This document shows positions 16,550 through 25,332 of a DNA stretch of 42,037 bases, piece by piece; the first letter of the stretch is position 1; every line of letters starts with the position of its first letter. Made by a program: the position numbers and the translations under genes. The notes under the pieces are model-generated. The model made no database searches. It was not told the DNA's origin and was given only the letters and a program-made list of their open reading frames with translations. Source of the DNA: Acidimicrobiaceae bacterium (GTDB taxonomy: Bacteria; Actinomycetota; Acidimicrobiia; Acidimicrobiales; Aldehydirespiratoraceae); NCBI GenBank assembly GCA_016845585.1, contig JAERSO010000136.1, positions 1 through 42,037 of the forward strand, read 5' to 3'.

Positions 16550-17947
16550 ATGCTCTTCACCCACGCCACCGTCCTCACGATGAACTCGACACGAGAGATC
16601 GTGGAGGACGGCGCGATACGGGTGAGCGACGATCGGATCGATGCGATCGGGAAGACCAGCGATCTCGTGACCGCTCACCCCGATGACGACGTGATCGACC
16701 TCTCGGGCCACATCGTCATGCCCGGCCTCATCGACACCCACGTCCACACGGCTCAATGCATGCTGCGAGGCATCTCCGAGTGCGGCGCCGTTGGCGAATT
16801 CTCCAACTGGCTGTTCGGCCGGATCTTCCCACTGCAGGGCTCCTACACCGAAGAGGATGCGCTGGCGAGCGCCTCGCTCTGCATCCTCGAGATGCTCAAG
16901 TCAGGCACGACGGGGTTCGTCGAATGCCTGCTCGCCGAGCGCTACGGCGTCGACCAGATCGCGCAGCTCTGCATCGATTCCGGGATCCGGGCCGCGCTCG
17001 GCAAGGTGGTGATGGATGTCAGCCCCGCCACCCGCGACGAGCTCGGCTGGCACCCGGGCATGTGGCAGACCCGCGAGTCCTCGATCGAGGGGACCGTGGC
17101 CGCCCACGAAACCTGGGACGGAGCCGGCGACGGCAGGCTCCAGATCTGGTTCGGGTGTCGATCAGCCGAGCCGGCCAACGACCCGAGCCTGTTTCGGGAG
17201 GTTTCCGATCTCGCTCGAGAACGCGAGATGGGTCTCACCATCCATCTCGCCGAGCTGCCTCACGACAACGACTATGCCCGCGAGCACGGCTATCGCAGCC
17301 ATGTCGAGTTCGCGGCCGGTCACGGTCTCCTCGGTGAGCGCACGGTTCTGGCCCATTGCACCATCGCCGACGAACTCGACATCGAGATCCTGGCCGAGAC
17401 GGGCACCTCGGTGTCACACAACGCCGGCAACAACGCCGCGGCGGCCTGGGGGCCGGCACGCATCACCGACATGCTCGATGCCGGGGTGAACGTGTCGATC
17501 GGCTGCGACGGCGCGCCGACCAACGCCAACATGGATCTCCTCCGAGATCTCCGGATCGCCTGCCACACCGCTCGACAGCGCGCCGGTGACCGTGCCGCGT
17601 TGACGTCGGAGATGGCACTCGAAATGGCCACGCTGAACGGCGCCCGCGCCCTCAGAACCCACTCGTATGCCGGCTCGCTGGAAGCCGGGAAGAAGGCCGA
17701 CTTCATCACCATCAACACCGATGCGCCTCACCTGCAGCCGGTGTGGAATCCGGCCGCCACCGCCGTCTTCGCGGCCCAGGGCGGCGACGTCGACACCGTG
17801 GTCATCGACGGTCGGGTGATCATGCGCGCTCGCGAGGTGCTCACGATGGACGAAGAGGCGATCCTGGCGAACGTCAGGGGCCGCTTTCGGGGAGTCGCCG
17901 AACGGGCCGGAGTCGATGGCCTCGCCTCCGCCTGGCCGACCGCGTGA
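16550..17947 (+). CDS. Amidohydrolase, COG0402 (TRZ/ATZ, guanine deaminase-like)
   Basis: A 465-residue metal-dependent hydrolase with the composite beta-sandwich/TIM-barrel pattern. It has an N-terminal strand MLFTHATVLTMNSTRE, PGLIDTHVHTAQC with metal ligands H64 and H66, TIHLAELPHDN (third His), LAHCTIADELDI (fourth His) and IGCDGAPTN with the metal Asp. All ligands are present. COG0402 enzymes deaminate or dechlorinate ring amino/halo groups of purines, pterins, triazines and similar rings. It resembles 8-oxoguanine deaminase and TRZ/ATZ enzymes, but no single substrate can be assigned. Co-transcribed with the LLM gene 12 bp upstream. Confidence 0.92.
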   Translation: MLFTHATVLTMNSTREIVEDGAIRVSDDRIDAIGKTSDLVTAHPDDDVIDLSGHIVMPGLIDTHVHTAQCMLRGISECGAVGEFSNWLFGRIFPLQGSYTEEDALASASLCILEMLKSGTTGFVECLLAERYGVDQIAQLCIDSGIRAALGKVVMDVSPATRDELGWHPGMWQTRESSIEGTVAAHETWDGAGDGRLQIWFGCRSAEPANDPSLFREVSDLAREREMGLTIHLAELPHDNDYAREHGYRSHVEFAAGHGLLGERTVLAHCTIADELDIEILAETGTSVSHNAGNNAAAAWGPARITDMLDAGVNVSIGCDGAPTNANMDLLRDLRIACHTARQRAGDRAALTSEMALEMATLNGARALRTHSYAGSLEAGKKADFITINTDAPHLQPVWNPAATAVFAAQGGDVDTVVIDGRVIMRAREVLTMDEEAILANVRGRFRGVAERAGVDGLASAWPTA

Positions 17948-17960
17948 AACGGCACCGCTG

Positions 17961-18998
17961 ATGACGACACACCCGGCGCTGATCATCTCCAGTCGACCGG
18001 CCGTTCATCGCGAACTGCTCTGCCGGGCCGCACCCGCAGATGTCGAGGTCACCATGCTCGTCGCACCGACGCCGGAGGAGATCGTCGCCGCCGTGCGCGC
18101 CGTCGATCCCGTCGTCCTCGTGTCGGAGCGCACCGGTGAGATCAGCCGCGACATGATCGAGGCGGGATCACGGCTTCGGCTCATCCAACGGCTCGGCCGA
18201 CAGATTCACGACATCGACCTCACGGCGGCGGCAGACCTCTGCGTGCCAGTCTGCAACTGGCCGCTTCCCCAGCTCTCGATGGTGGCTGAGCACGTGATGA
18301 TGCAGATCCTCACACTCGTGAAACGCACCCGCCCTGCCGGCCACGTCGTCGCGGAGGCGAGCGACCGCTGGGGTCCTCCCCAGGAGTGCGACGCCGACAC
18401 GTTTGCCATCAACTGGAGCGAATTCTCCGGGGTTCGTCAGATCACGGGCGCCACAGTCGGCATCATCGGATTCGGCGAGATCGGCACGAATCTGGCCGGC
18501 ATGCTTCGCCCGTATGACGCCACGGTCCTCTACAACCGCCGCACCCGCCTCCCGGCATGGGCCGAGCAGGAACTGGGCGTGACCCACTGCGACGTCGACG
18601 ACCTCCTGTGTCGCAGCGACATCGTCGTGCTCCTTCTCCCCCACTCCCAGCAGACCCAGGGAAGCATCGACAACCGATTCCTGGAACAGATGCGCGAGGG
18701 ATCGTTCCTCGTCAGCTCGGGAGCCAGCACCCTGCTCGACGAGGACGCCGTCGCGGCGGCCTATCGGTCAGGTCACCTGGCCGGTGTCGCCACCGACGGA
18801 CATCGATGGGAGCCCGTGCGACCCCACGACCCGTTGGTCGCTCTCGCCCAAGACCCCGGAGCCAATGCGATCCTCACTCCCCACTCGGCCCAAGCCGACC
18901 TCGTGCTAGATGTCGAGCTCCGACGCCACGAGTTCACGAATGTCCGTGCGCTTCTGGCCGACGAGCCGCTCCAGAACGTCGTGACGGCGAACCGATGA
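17961..18998 (+). CDS. D-isomer-specific 2-hydroxyacid dehydrogenase-like protein lacking the catalytic Arg
   Basis: A 345-residue protein from ATG 17961 (MTTHPALIISSRPAVHR). The NAD domain is clear: ATVGIIGFGEIGTNLA (GxGxxG) and LLPHSQQTQGSID. The motif that normally reads N-T-A-R-G reads S-S-G-A-S here (SFLVSSGASTLLDEDAV), so the substrate-binding/catalytic Arg is Ala. The Glu (WEP) and His (LTPHSA) of the relay remain. The family oxidises D-2-hydroxyacids or reduces 2-oxoacids. Without the Arg, the protein may use another substrate or have lost that activity. Its stop overlaps the next start by four bases. Confidence 0.85.
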   Translation: MTTHPALIISSRPAVHRELLCRAAPADVEVTMLVAPTPEEIVAAVRAVDPVVLVSERTGEISRDMIEAGSRLRLIQRLGRQIHDIDLTAAADLCVPVCNWPLPQLSMVAEHVMMQILTLVKRTRPAGHVVAEASDRWGPPQECDADTFAINWSEFSGVRQITGATVGIIGFGEIGTNLAGMLRPYDATVLYNRRTRLPAWAEQELGVTHCDVDDLLCRSDIVVLLLPHSQQTQGSIDNRFLEQMREGSFLVSSGASTLLDEDAVAAAYRSGHLAGVATDGHRWEPVRPHDPLVALAQDPGANAILTPHSAQADLVLDVELRRHEFTNVRALLADEPLQNVVTANR

Positions 18999-20389
18999 GT
19001 TCGATCCTCATCACCGGTGGTGCCGTCGTCACCGTCGACGACGACTTCACCATCCACGATCCCGGTTGGGTCTTCATCGTCGGCCAACGCATCGCTGCGG
19101 TCGGGCCGGGCGAGCCGCCCCTCGATGTCGTCACCTCCGCGGCGCACACCATTGACGCCACCGGCTCAGCCGTCATGCCGGGCATGACCAACGCCCACAC
19201 CCATCTGTTCCAGACCTTCTTCCGTGGCCTGGCCGATGACAAGCCACTACTCGACTGGCTGCGAGAGTGCATCTGGCCAGGCGCGGTACATCTCGACCGC
19301 GAGTCCGCGCAGCTCGCCGCCACCGTCGGCCTGATCGAGAACCTCCGAGGCGGCGCGACCTCGATCATCGATCACCAGTACGTGCACATCGACGAGGGCA
19401 TCGACGACGGGGTCTGCACCGCGGCCGACGAACTCGGCGTCCGCTTCCTCCTCGCCCGCGGCTGGGCCGACCGCAACTATGAGCCATCGTTGAGCGAGTC
19501 AGCCGAGCAGGTCCTCGAACGCACACGCCGGGTGCGCGACCGCTGGCACGGGCATGACGACGACCGCATCCGGGTCGAACTCGCCCCGCTCATTCCGTGG
19601 GGCTGCTCCGATGACGCGATGAAGGCCACCGTGGCCGACGGTCGGAGCTGGGGCGCCGGCACGCACATCCACTGCGCCGAGACCGCGGTCGAAGTCGAGA
19701 TGAGTCTCGAGGAGCGCGGTGTCCGCCATGTCGAGTGGCTCGATCAACTCGGACTCCTGGGTCCTGATTTCCAGCTGGCACACAGTGTCTGGCTCGACGA
19801 CAACGAACTCGACCTCATCGCCCGCCGCGATGCCGTGGTCGTTCATTGCCCTGTAAGCAACATGTACCTCGCCTCCGGGGTGCCACGGATCCTCGACATG
19901 CGGGAGCGGTCGATCCGCATCGCCCTCGCGTCCGACGGCCCCGGCAGCAACAACCGCCAGGACATGTTCGAGGTCATGAAGGCCACGATCCTTCTGCAGA
20001 AGATCCACCATCTCGATGCCATGGCCCTCCAGCCCGAGGACGCCATTCGTATGGCGTGTCGGGGCGGCGCCGCCGCAATGGGCCAATCCGACATCGGGAT
20101 TCTCGCCCCCGGAATGCTCGCCGACATCCTCGTCGTGTCGCTCGAGTCGGTCTTCGTGGCACCGGTGCACAGCGTGGCCAGTGCCCTGGTCTTCTGTGCC
20201 TCTCCCGCCGACATCTCCCACGTGATCGTGGCCGGCCGCCACCTGATCGACGATGGCGTTCTCACGATGATCGACGAGGCGGACGTGCTTCACCAGGCCG
20301 ACGCGTCCGCCCGTGGGGTCTTCCAACGAGCCGACATCGAGAGCCGATTGACCCGGCTCGACAATCCTCCCACCCAACCGACACCCTGA
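18995..20389 (+). CDS. Amidohydrolase, COG0402 (S-adenosylhomocysteine/8-oxoguanine deaminase-like)
   Basis: A 464-residue protein; start 18995 gives an ATGA overlap with the preceding gene. Metal and catalytic residues are all visible: NAHTHLFQTFFRG with H68 and H70, THIHCAETAVEVE, LAHSVWLDDNELDL, and LASDGPGSNNRQDMFEVMK with the metal Asp. PVSNMYLASGVPRI is the usual substrate loop of the TRZ/ATZ group. It is a second, divergent member beside the one at 16550 and is not the SsnA-like type at 30289. Ring deamination of a purine- or pterin-like intermediate is the likely chemistry (family knowledge); the exact substrate is unknown. Confidence 0.92.
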   Translation: MSSILITGGAVVTVDDDFTIHDPGWVFIVGQRIAAVGPGEPPLDVVTSAAHTIDATGSAVMPGMTNAHTHLFQTFFRGLADDKPLLDWLRECIWPGAVHLDRESAQLAATVGLIENLRGGATSIIDHQYVHIDEGIDDGVCTAADELGVRFLLARGWADRNYEPSLSESAEQVLERTRRVRDRWHGHDDDRIRVELAPLIPWGCSDDAMKATVADGRSWGAGTHIHCAETAVEVEMSLEERGVRHVEWLDQLGLLGPDFQLAHSVWLDDNELDLIARRDAVVVHCPVSNMYLASGVPRILDMRERSIRIALASDGPGSNNRQDMFEVMKATILLQKIHHLDAMALQPEDAIRMACRGGAAAMGQSDIGILAPGMLADILVVSLESVFVAPVHSVASALVFCASPADISHVIVAGRHLIDDGVLTMIDEADVLHQADASARGVFQRADIESRLTRLDNPPTQPTP

Positions 20390-20396
20390 GGTCGAC

Positions 20397-21149
20397 ATGG
20401 AACTCGAAGGCAAGACCGCACTCATCACCGGCGGCGCGAAACGCGTCGGCCGAGGCATCACGCTCGCCTTCGCACGGGCGGGCGCCAATGTGGTGATCAA
20501 CTACAACAGTTCCGCCACCGGAGCTGAAGAGACCGCCGCCGAGGCCGAGGCACTCGGCGTTCGTGCCCTTCCTATCCAGGCCAGCGTTTCCGACTATGAG
20601 CAGGTCGGCTCGATGGTGGCTCAGGCCGCCGACCATTTCGGCACCATCGACGTGCTCGTCAACAATGCTTCGTCGTTCGAAGCCGACCCCCTGCCGACCA
20701 ACGACCTCAGCGTGTGGCACCAATCGATCGACACGCTCGTACACGGTCCCTTCTACTGCGCCAATCAGGTCGCTCCCGTCATGATCAAGGGAGGCGGAGG
20801 CGCAATCATCAGCATCGGCGACCTCAGCGCGTTCGAGCCGTGGCCCGGGTTTGCCGGCCATGCCGTCGGGAAGGGCGCGATCCTGTCGCTGACCCGCCAG
20901 TTGGCACTCGAGTTGGCCCCCACGATTCGTGCCAGTGCAGTGGTACCGGGCCCCGCGCTTCGCCCCGATGACTACGACGACGAGACCTACCAACGCGTCG
21001 CCGATGACACCCTCCTCGACCGATGGGGTACACCCGAGGAGATGGCAGAGGCCGCGCTGTTCCTGGCCCGGGCCGACTACATCACCGGCGAAGTGATCAC
21101 CGTCGACGGCGGGCAGCGTTTCGGCCACCGCAAGCACGCGCACGGTTGA
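20397..21149 (+). CDS. SDR family oxidoreductase, pteridine reductase (PTR1/FolM)-like, His at the catalytic Tyr position
   Basis: A 250-residue SDR, a clear paralog of the one at 6742. Both begin MEL-G and share NNAS-FE, TLVHGPF/VLVHGPY, D142 in the Ser position (ISIGDLSAFEPWP) and H155-A-V-G-K159 in place of Y-x-x-x-K. The cofactor loop TGGAKRVGRG is PTR1-like, and the C-terminus has ITGEVITVDGG, as in active SDRs. The same Tyr-to-His change at the same position in two copies argues for a subfamily trait rather than an error. It is 7 bp after an amidohydrolase gene. It may reduce or oxidise a pterin-like ring; catalysis would have to differ from standard SDRs. Confidence 0.86.
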   Translation: MELEGKTALITGGAKRVGRGITLAFARAGANVVINYNSSATGAEETAAEAEALGVRALPIQASVSDYEQVGSMVAQAADHFGTIDVLVNNASSFEADPLPTNDLSVWHQSIDTLVHGPFYCANQVAPVMIKGGGGAIISIGDLSAFEPWPGFAGHAVGKGAILSLTRQLALELAPTIRASAVVPGPALRPDDYDDETYQRVADDTLLDRWGTPEEMAEAALFLARADYITGEVITVDGGQRFGHRKHAHG

Positions 21150-21153
21150 TCTC

Positions 21154-22128
21154 ATGGTCGCGGCCGGGATCCACATCGTTCCATTGATGCCGGCCGCCGA
21201 CGTGATCGCGTTGGCCGTCGAAGCAGAACGGCTGGGCTACGACTACTGCATGGTCGCCGACGAGGGCGTCCACCCCGACATCTATGCCTGCCTCGGCGCC
21301 GCGGCGCGTGAGACGCACACCATCGGCCTGGGGGTGATGACCAACGGCTACACCCGCCACCCCGCCGTCACGGCCGCAGCCCTCGCCACCGTCAACGAAC
21401 TGTCCGATGGGCGAGCCATCGCCGGGCTCCTCGCGGGCGGGTCGATGGTGCTCGGCCCGATGGCGATCGAACGCACCCGCCCGTACCGCGTCCTCGCCGA
21501 CACGGTCTCGGCCGCGCAGCAACTGTGGTCAGGCGACGAGGTCAGCTGGCAGGGCGAGCGCGTCGCCCTCGACCATGCCCGACTCGGCTTGGGTGCCCAG
21601 GAAATCCCGGTCTGGATCGCAGGCCGCGGGCCCTTGGTGCTCGGCTTGGCCGGCCGGCAAGCCGACGGCGTGATCCTGACGGTCAAGCCCGATCTCGGCG
21701 CGGCCCTCGACATCGTGAACGATGCGGCATCAAGGGCAGGCCGAGCGGCGCCGAAGCGGATATACCTCGGCCGCATCTGTTACACACCCGAACTGGTCGA
21801 GGGACAACGGTCGACCCTTTCGTTCGTCCTCATGGACTCACCGCCTCGGGTCCTCGAGTCGCTGGGATTCGATTCGGAGGCCATCGCCACGATCAGCCAT
21901 GCCGCTCGAACCAATGACCCCGCGCTGGTCGACCCGTTGGTGACCGACGACCTCCTGCACCGCTACCAGATCGCCGGCACCCCCGCCGAATGTGCCGCCG
22001 AGGTGGCAACACTGGCAGCAAGCCATGATCTCCATGCCGTGCTGATCGACGCACTCTCACCCGATCTCGACGAGAACCTCGCCGTCATCGGAGATTCACT
22101 CCCCATCATCAAAGGAAGCCACCCATGA
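21154..22128 (+). CDS. LLM-class Mer-like F420/flavin-dependent oxidoreductase
   Basis: A 324-residue protein, MVAAGIHIVPLMPAADVI. AERLGYDYCMVADEG, TNGYTRHPAVTAAALATVNE and EIPVWIAGRGPLVLGLAGRQ mark the Mer branch. SPPRVLESLGFDSE also aligns with the LLM at 8843 (SPPRLLRNLGIDDD), so these two are the closest pair in the window. They lie in the two divergent operons. Its stop overlaps the aldolase start by four bases. Presumed F420/FMN hydride transfer to or from an unknown heterocycle. Confidence 0.88.
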   Translation: MVAAGIHIVPLMPAADVIALAVEAERLGYDYCMVADEGVHPDIYACLGAAARETHTIGLGVMTNGYTRHPAVTAAALATVNELSDGRAIAGLLAGGSMVLGPMAIERTRPYRVLADTVSAAQQLWSGDEVSWQGERVALDHARLGLGAQEIPVWIAGRGPLVLGLAGRQADGVILTVKPDLGAALDIVNDAASRAGRAAPKRIYLGRICYTPELVEGQRSTLSFVLMDSPPRVLESLGFDSEAIATISHAARTNDPALVDPLVTDDLLHRYQIAGTPAECAAEVATLAASHDLHAVLIDALSPDLDENLAVIGDSLPIIKGSHP

Positions 22129-22904
22129 CCATTCGCCGCCTCAACCGCATCTTCGCTCCCGACGGACGCGCCGTGATCATTGCGCTCGACCACGGGCTGA
22201 TCGACGGACCCTGCGAGGGATTCGAGGATCCTGGTGCCACGATCGCGGCGGTGGTGGCGGGCGGCGCCGACGCGATCCTCACGTCGTTCGGGATCGCGGA
22301 GCGTTACACGACCGAACTCAGCCGGGTCGGTCTCATCGTTCGCAGCGATGGTGCCGAGACAAACCTGGGCACACCGTCAGACGGCTCCCTCGGACAGTTC
22401 TACGGCCCGACCGACGCCCTGCGACTCGGCGCCGACGCCCTCGTCGTCACCGCCCTTCCCGGTTCCGACAAGGAAGCAGCAACGCTCGAGAACCTGGCGC
22501 GCACCACCGCCGAGGCGCACCGGGTCGGACTCCCGGTTCTCGGCGAGATGGTGCCTGGCGGGTTCAACGGTGGTCCCGAAACCCGCGGACCCGACGCCGT
22601 GGCCCTGGCGGCGCGACTCGGCGCTGAGCTCGGCGCGGACTTCATCAAGGCCCCGTACTGCGAGGACTACAGCCGGGTCACGGGGAACACGTTCGTTCCG
22701 GTGGTGATCCTGGGTGGTTCCAAGGGAGATGAGCGGACGATGCTCGCCAACATCCACGAGGCCATGGCGGCCGGCGCGAAGGGCGTGGCGATCGGACGCA
22801 ATGTGTTCCAGTGTGAGAATCCGACGGCCATGACTCGCTCGATCGTCGCCATCGTGCACGAGAACGCCACGGTCGACGACGCGCTGGCGATCCTGCAGGG
22901 CTGA
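22125..22904 (+). CDS. Class I aldolase, DeoC/FbaB/LsrF family
   Basis: A 259-residue TIM-barrel protein. IIALDHGLIDGP at residues 18-29 is the LsrF/FbaB signature. The likely Schiff-base lysine is K175 in ADFIKAPY, and ILGGSKG (K200) forms the phosphate-side loop; GRNVFQCENP near the C-terminus is also typical. LsrF-type enzymes cleave or transfer acyl groups from phosphorylated keto-sugars, and FbaB enzymes cleave sugar phosphates. It is coupled to the LLM gene (ATGA) and followed 5 bp later by an FGGY kinase. A kinase-then-aldolase sequence on a polyol or sugar side chain is therefore likely. Confidence 0.9.
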   Translation: MTIRRLNRIFAPDGRAVIIALDHGLIDGPCEGFEDPGATIAAVVAGGADAILTSFGIAERYTTELSRVGLIVRSDGAETNLGTPSDGSLGQFYGPTDALRLGADALVVTALPGSDKEAATLENLARTTAEAHRVGLPVLGEMVPGGFNGGPETRGPDAVALAARLGAELGADFIKAPYCEDYSRVTGNTFVPVVILGGSKGDERTMLANIHEAMAAGAKGVAIGRNVFQCENPTAMTRSIVAIVHENATVDDALAILQG

Positions 22905-22909
22905 GCCCG

Positions 22910-24328
22910 ATGTCTGAACCCGTCGATGTCGTGATCGGTGTGGATGCCGGCACGACATCGACCAAGGCGGTGCTGATCGACGCCTCGGGAGTCACCGTCG
23001 CCGCCGGCAGTTCCGACCCCATATCGACACACACCCCGACGCCCGGCGCCAGTGTGCAGAGCCCGGCCGACATCTGGACCGCCTTCTGCACCGCATGTCG
23101 GCGAGCAGTGAGTGCACTCGATGCGCCATCGAACGTGCGCGGCCTGGCGGTGGCCGCCCAGAGTGGATCGACCATTCCGATCATCGACGGAGCAGACGAT
23201 GGCGCTGCCCAAGAGGCGCTCACGTGGATGGACTCGCGTTCGCTCCCCCTCGTCGAATCCTGGGACGCACCGATCGTGGAGACGATCAGATCGCGTAGCG
23301 GCTGGATGCCCTCCCCCGGATTGGGATTGTCCACGATTTCCTGGCTGGCTGGCCAAGCCCGGCCGAGCGTCAGACGATGGGCCTCGGTCGACGACTATCT
23401 GCTCTGGAACCTGACCGGTTCGTGGATCACCAATCCGTCGAACGCTGCCGGCATGCAGCTCATGGACGTTTCCTCGAAGCGCTGGAGTCCGGAGCTCTGC
23501 GCGATTCCGGGCATCGATCCATCGGCCCTCGCAACGATCCGGGAATCCGGCGAACCGGCTGGAGTGCTGGGTCCAGCCGCAGCTCATGCCATCGGGCTCT
23601 CCGGCCCCATCCCGGTGGTCGTGGGCGGCCACGATCAGGCCTGCGCCGCGCTCGGTCTCGGTGTCGCCGATGTCGGTGCGGCTTTCCTGTCGATGGGCAC
23701 CGCGTGGGTGCTGACGATGATCACCGACCGGGCCGACGTCACGGCCATTCCTGCTGGGTTCAACCTCAGTCCTCACGTCGCCGCCGAGCGGTGGTCGCTC
23801 TCACAGAATCTCGGAGGACTTGGGGCGGTGCTCGCGGCGGAGTTGGTTCGGCTGGATGCGTCCGTTGCTCCTGGCACTCCCACGCTCGATGATCCCTACT
23901 ATCTCCCGGCGATCCATGACCACGAACGCACCGGGTGGGGCACCGTGACCGACCCCAGTGCCGGTCGCGACCCAGAGGTGCGCGTGCGTGCCGCTATGGA
24001 GGCGTGTGCGTTCGAAGTGCGTCGGGCTGTCGGGGAAACGAGTGCTGCGATTCGACTGCAGGAGCTGAGCGTCGTCGGCGGCGGCACTCGCAGCCGGCAC
24101 CTCACCCAGCTGATCGCCAATACGCTCGGCGTGGCGTTGACCGTCCGCTCCGATGCCAGTTGGCCGGCTCTCGGCGCCGCTCGACTCGCAGCCGAGTCGT
24201 TGGGGTGGTCGCCTGACGTGACGGCCGTCCTGCCGTCGACCACCGTGAATCCCGAACGACCCGAAGACGACGTCGGCGACCGACGCTATGCCGAGTACCG
24301 ACGACTCATGACAGGAGCGACACCATGA
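22910..24328 (+). CDS. FGGY-family carbohydrate kinase
   Basis: A 472-residue sugar kinase with IGVDAGTTSTKAVLID (ATP phosphate loop, residues 9-24), QSGSTIPI, WMDSRS and the catalytic base D242 in GGHDQACAALG, then ELSVVGGGTRSRHLTQLIAN in the C-terminal domain. Complete length for the family. Neighbourhood (aldolase 5 bp upstream, 2-hydroxyacid dehydrogenase coupled by ATGA downstream) recalls LsrK-LsrF or polyol kinase-aldolase pairs, but specificity within FGGY cannot be read by eye. It should phosphorylate a polyol or sugar-like intermediate before aldol cleavage. Confidence 0.93.
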   Translation: MSEPVDVVIGVDAGTTSTKAVLIDASGVTVAAGSSDPISTHTPTPGASVQSPADIWTAFCTACRRAVSALDAPSNVRGLAVAAQSGSTIPIIDGADDGAAQEALTWMDSRSLPLVESWDAPIVETIRSRSGWMPSPGLGLSTISWLAGQARPSVRRWASVDDYLLWNLTGSWITNPSNAAGMQLMDVSSKRWSPELCAIPGIDPSALATIRESGEPAGVLGPAAAHAIGLSGPIPVVVGGHDQACAALGLGVADVGAAFLSMGTAWVLTMITDRADVTAIPAGFNLSPHVAAERWSLSQNLGGLGAVLAAELVRLDASVAPGTPTLDDPYYLPAIHDHERTGWGTVTDPSAGRDPEVRVRAAMEACAFEVRRAVGETSAAIRLQELSVVGGGTRSRHLTQLIANTLGVALTVRSDASWPALGAARLAAESLGWSPDVTAVLPSTTVNPERPEDDVGDRRYAEYRRLMTGATP

Positions 24329-25332
24329 CCAAGCCGAAGGTTGCCGTGACGATCGGACGATCCCACTACGACCGCATGTTCAGTGCAGACGCGTGGGGTC
24401 AGCTCGACGAGGTGGCCACCGTCGTGCACCACGACGATGACGAGCCGGCGGACCGTGACGCCCTCATCGCGCTGCTGCCCGGCGCCCGCGCCTGTATCAC
24501 GAGCTGGGGCGTGGCCCAGCTCGACGCCGATGTCGTGAACGCTGCCGACTCTCTCGAGTTGATGTCACACATGGGGAGCAGCATCAAGCGCTTCGTCTCG
24601 GACCCGTTGTGGGACAGGGGAATCCGAGTCACCAGTGCGGGCATCACGCTCGCACGCGACGTCGCCGAGACCACCCTCGGTCTCATGATTGTCGGACGCA
24701 AACGCATCTGGCCGCTCGGGCGTCACGTGGCCGATGGTGGATGGCGGGACAGCCCGGTCTGGGACCGGTGGGACGCACGCGAACTCTCTCGCTCGACGGT
24801 CGGACTCATCGGAGCCAGCAACGTGGGCCGTCATGTGATCGAACTGCTCGCGCCGTTCGAGTCCACGATCCTCGTCGCCGATCCGTTCCTCAGCGACGAT
24901 GATGCTGCCGCGCTCGGAGTCGAACGGGTCGAACTCGCCGATCTCGCGGCACGAGCCGACATCGTGTCCGTGCACTGCCCCGAGAACGAACACACGCGGG
25001 GAATGGTCAATGCCGAGTTCTTCGGGGCCATGGCTGATGGCTCATTGCTCATCAACACGGCCCGCGGCGGAATCATCGACGAATCCGCGCTGATCGACGA
25101 GCTCCGACGAGAGCGGATCTTTGCGTTCCTCGACGTGACCGATCCCGAACCGCCTGCCCTCGACAGCCCGCTGCGGTCTCTCGACAATGTGGTTGTGACA
25201 CCCCACATCGCCGGTTGTATCGAGAACTGCAACCGTATGGGTGAGCTGGCCGTGGAGGAGATCCGCCGCCACCTGGCCGGTGAGCCGGCGGTGTACGAGA
25301 TCCGGCGCGACATGCTCGACCGGATCAGCTGA
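24325..25332 (+). CDS. D-isomer-specific 2-hydroxyacid dehydrogenase
   Basis: A 335-residue NAD-dependent dehydrogenase. The nucleotide loop reads VGLIGASNVGRHV (GASNVG, with Ser in place of the second Gly). The catalytic set is intact: Arg in NTARGGIIDE, Glu in DVTDPEPPALDSPL, His in TPHIAG. SAGITLARDVAETTLGLMI is the usual helix of the SerA/hydroxypyruvate reductase group. It is the last gene of the plus-strand operon and overlaps the convergent SDR gene by 8 bp. Unlike the relative at 17961 it should be active on a 2-oxo/2-hydroxyacid such as a glyoxylate- or hydroxypyruvate-type fragment (inference). Confidence 0.9.
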   Translation: MTKPKVAVTIGRSHYDRMFSADAWGQLDEVATVVHHDDDEPADRDALIALLPGARACITSWGVAQLDADVVNAADSLELMSHMGSSIKRFVSDPLWDRGIRVTSAGITLARDVAETTLGLMIVGRKRIWPLGRHVADGGWRDSPVWDRWDARELSRSTVGLIGASNVGRHVIELLAPFESTILVADPFLSDDDAAALGVERVELADLAARADIVSVHCPENEHTRGMVNAEFFGAMADGSLLINTARGGIIDESALIDELRRERIFAFLDVTDPEPPALDSPLRSLDNVVVTPHIAGCIENCNRMGELAVEEIRRHLAGEPAVYEIRRDMLDRIS

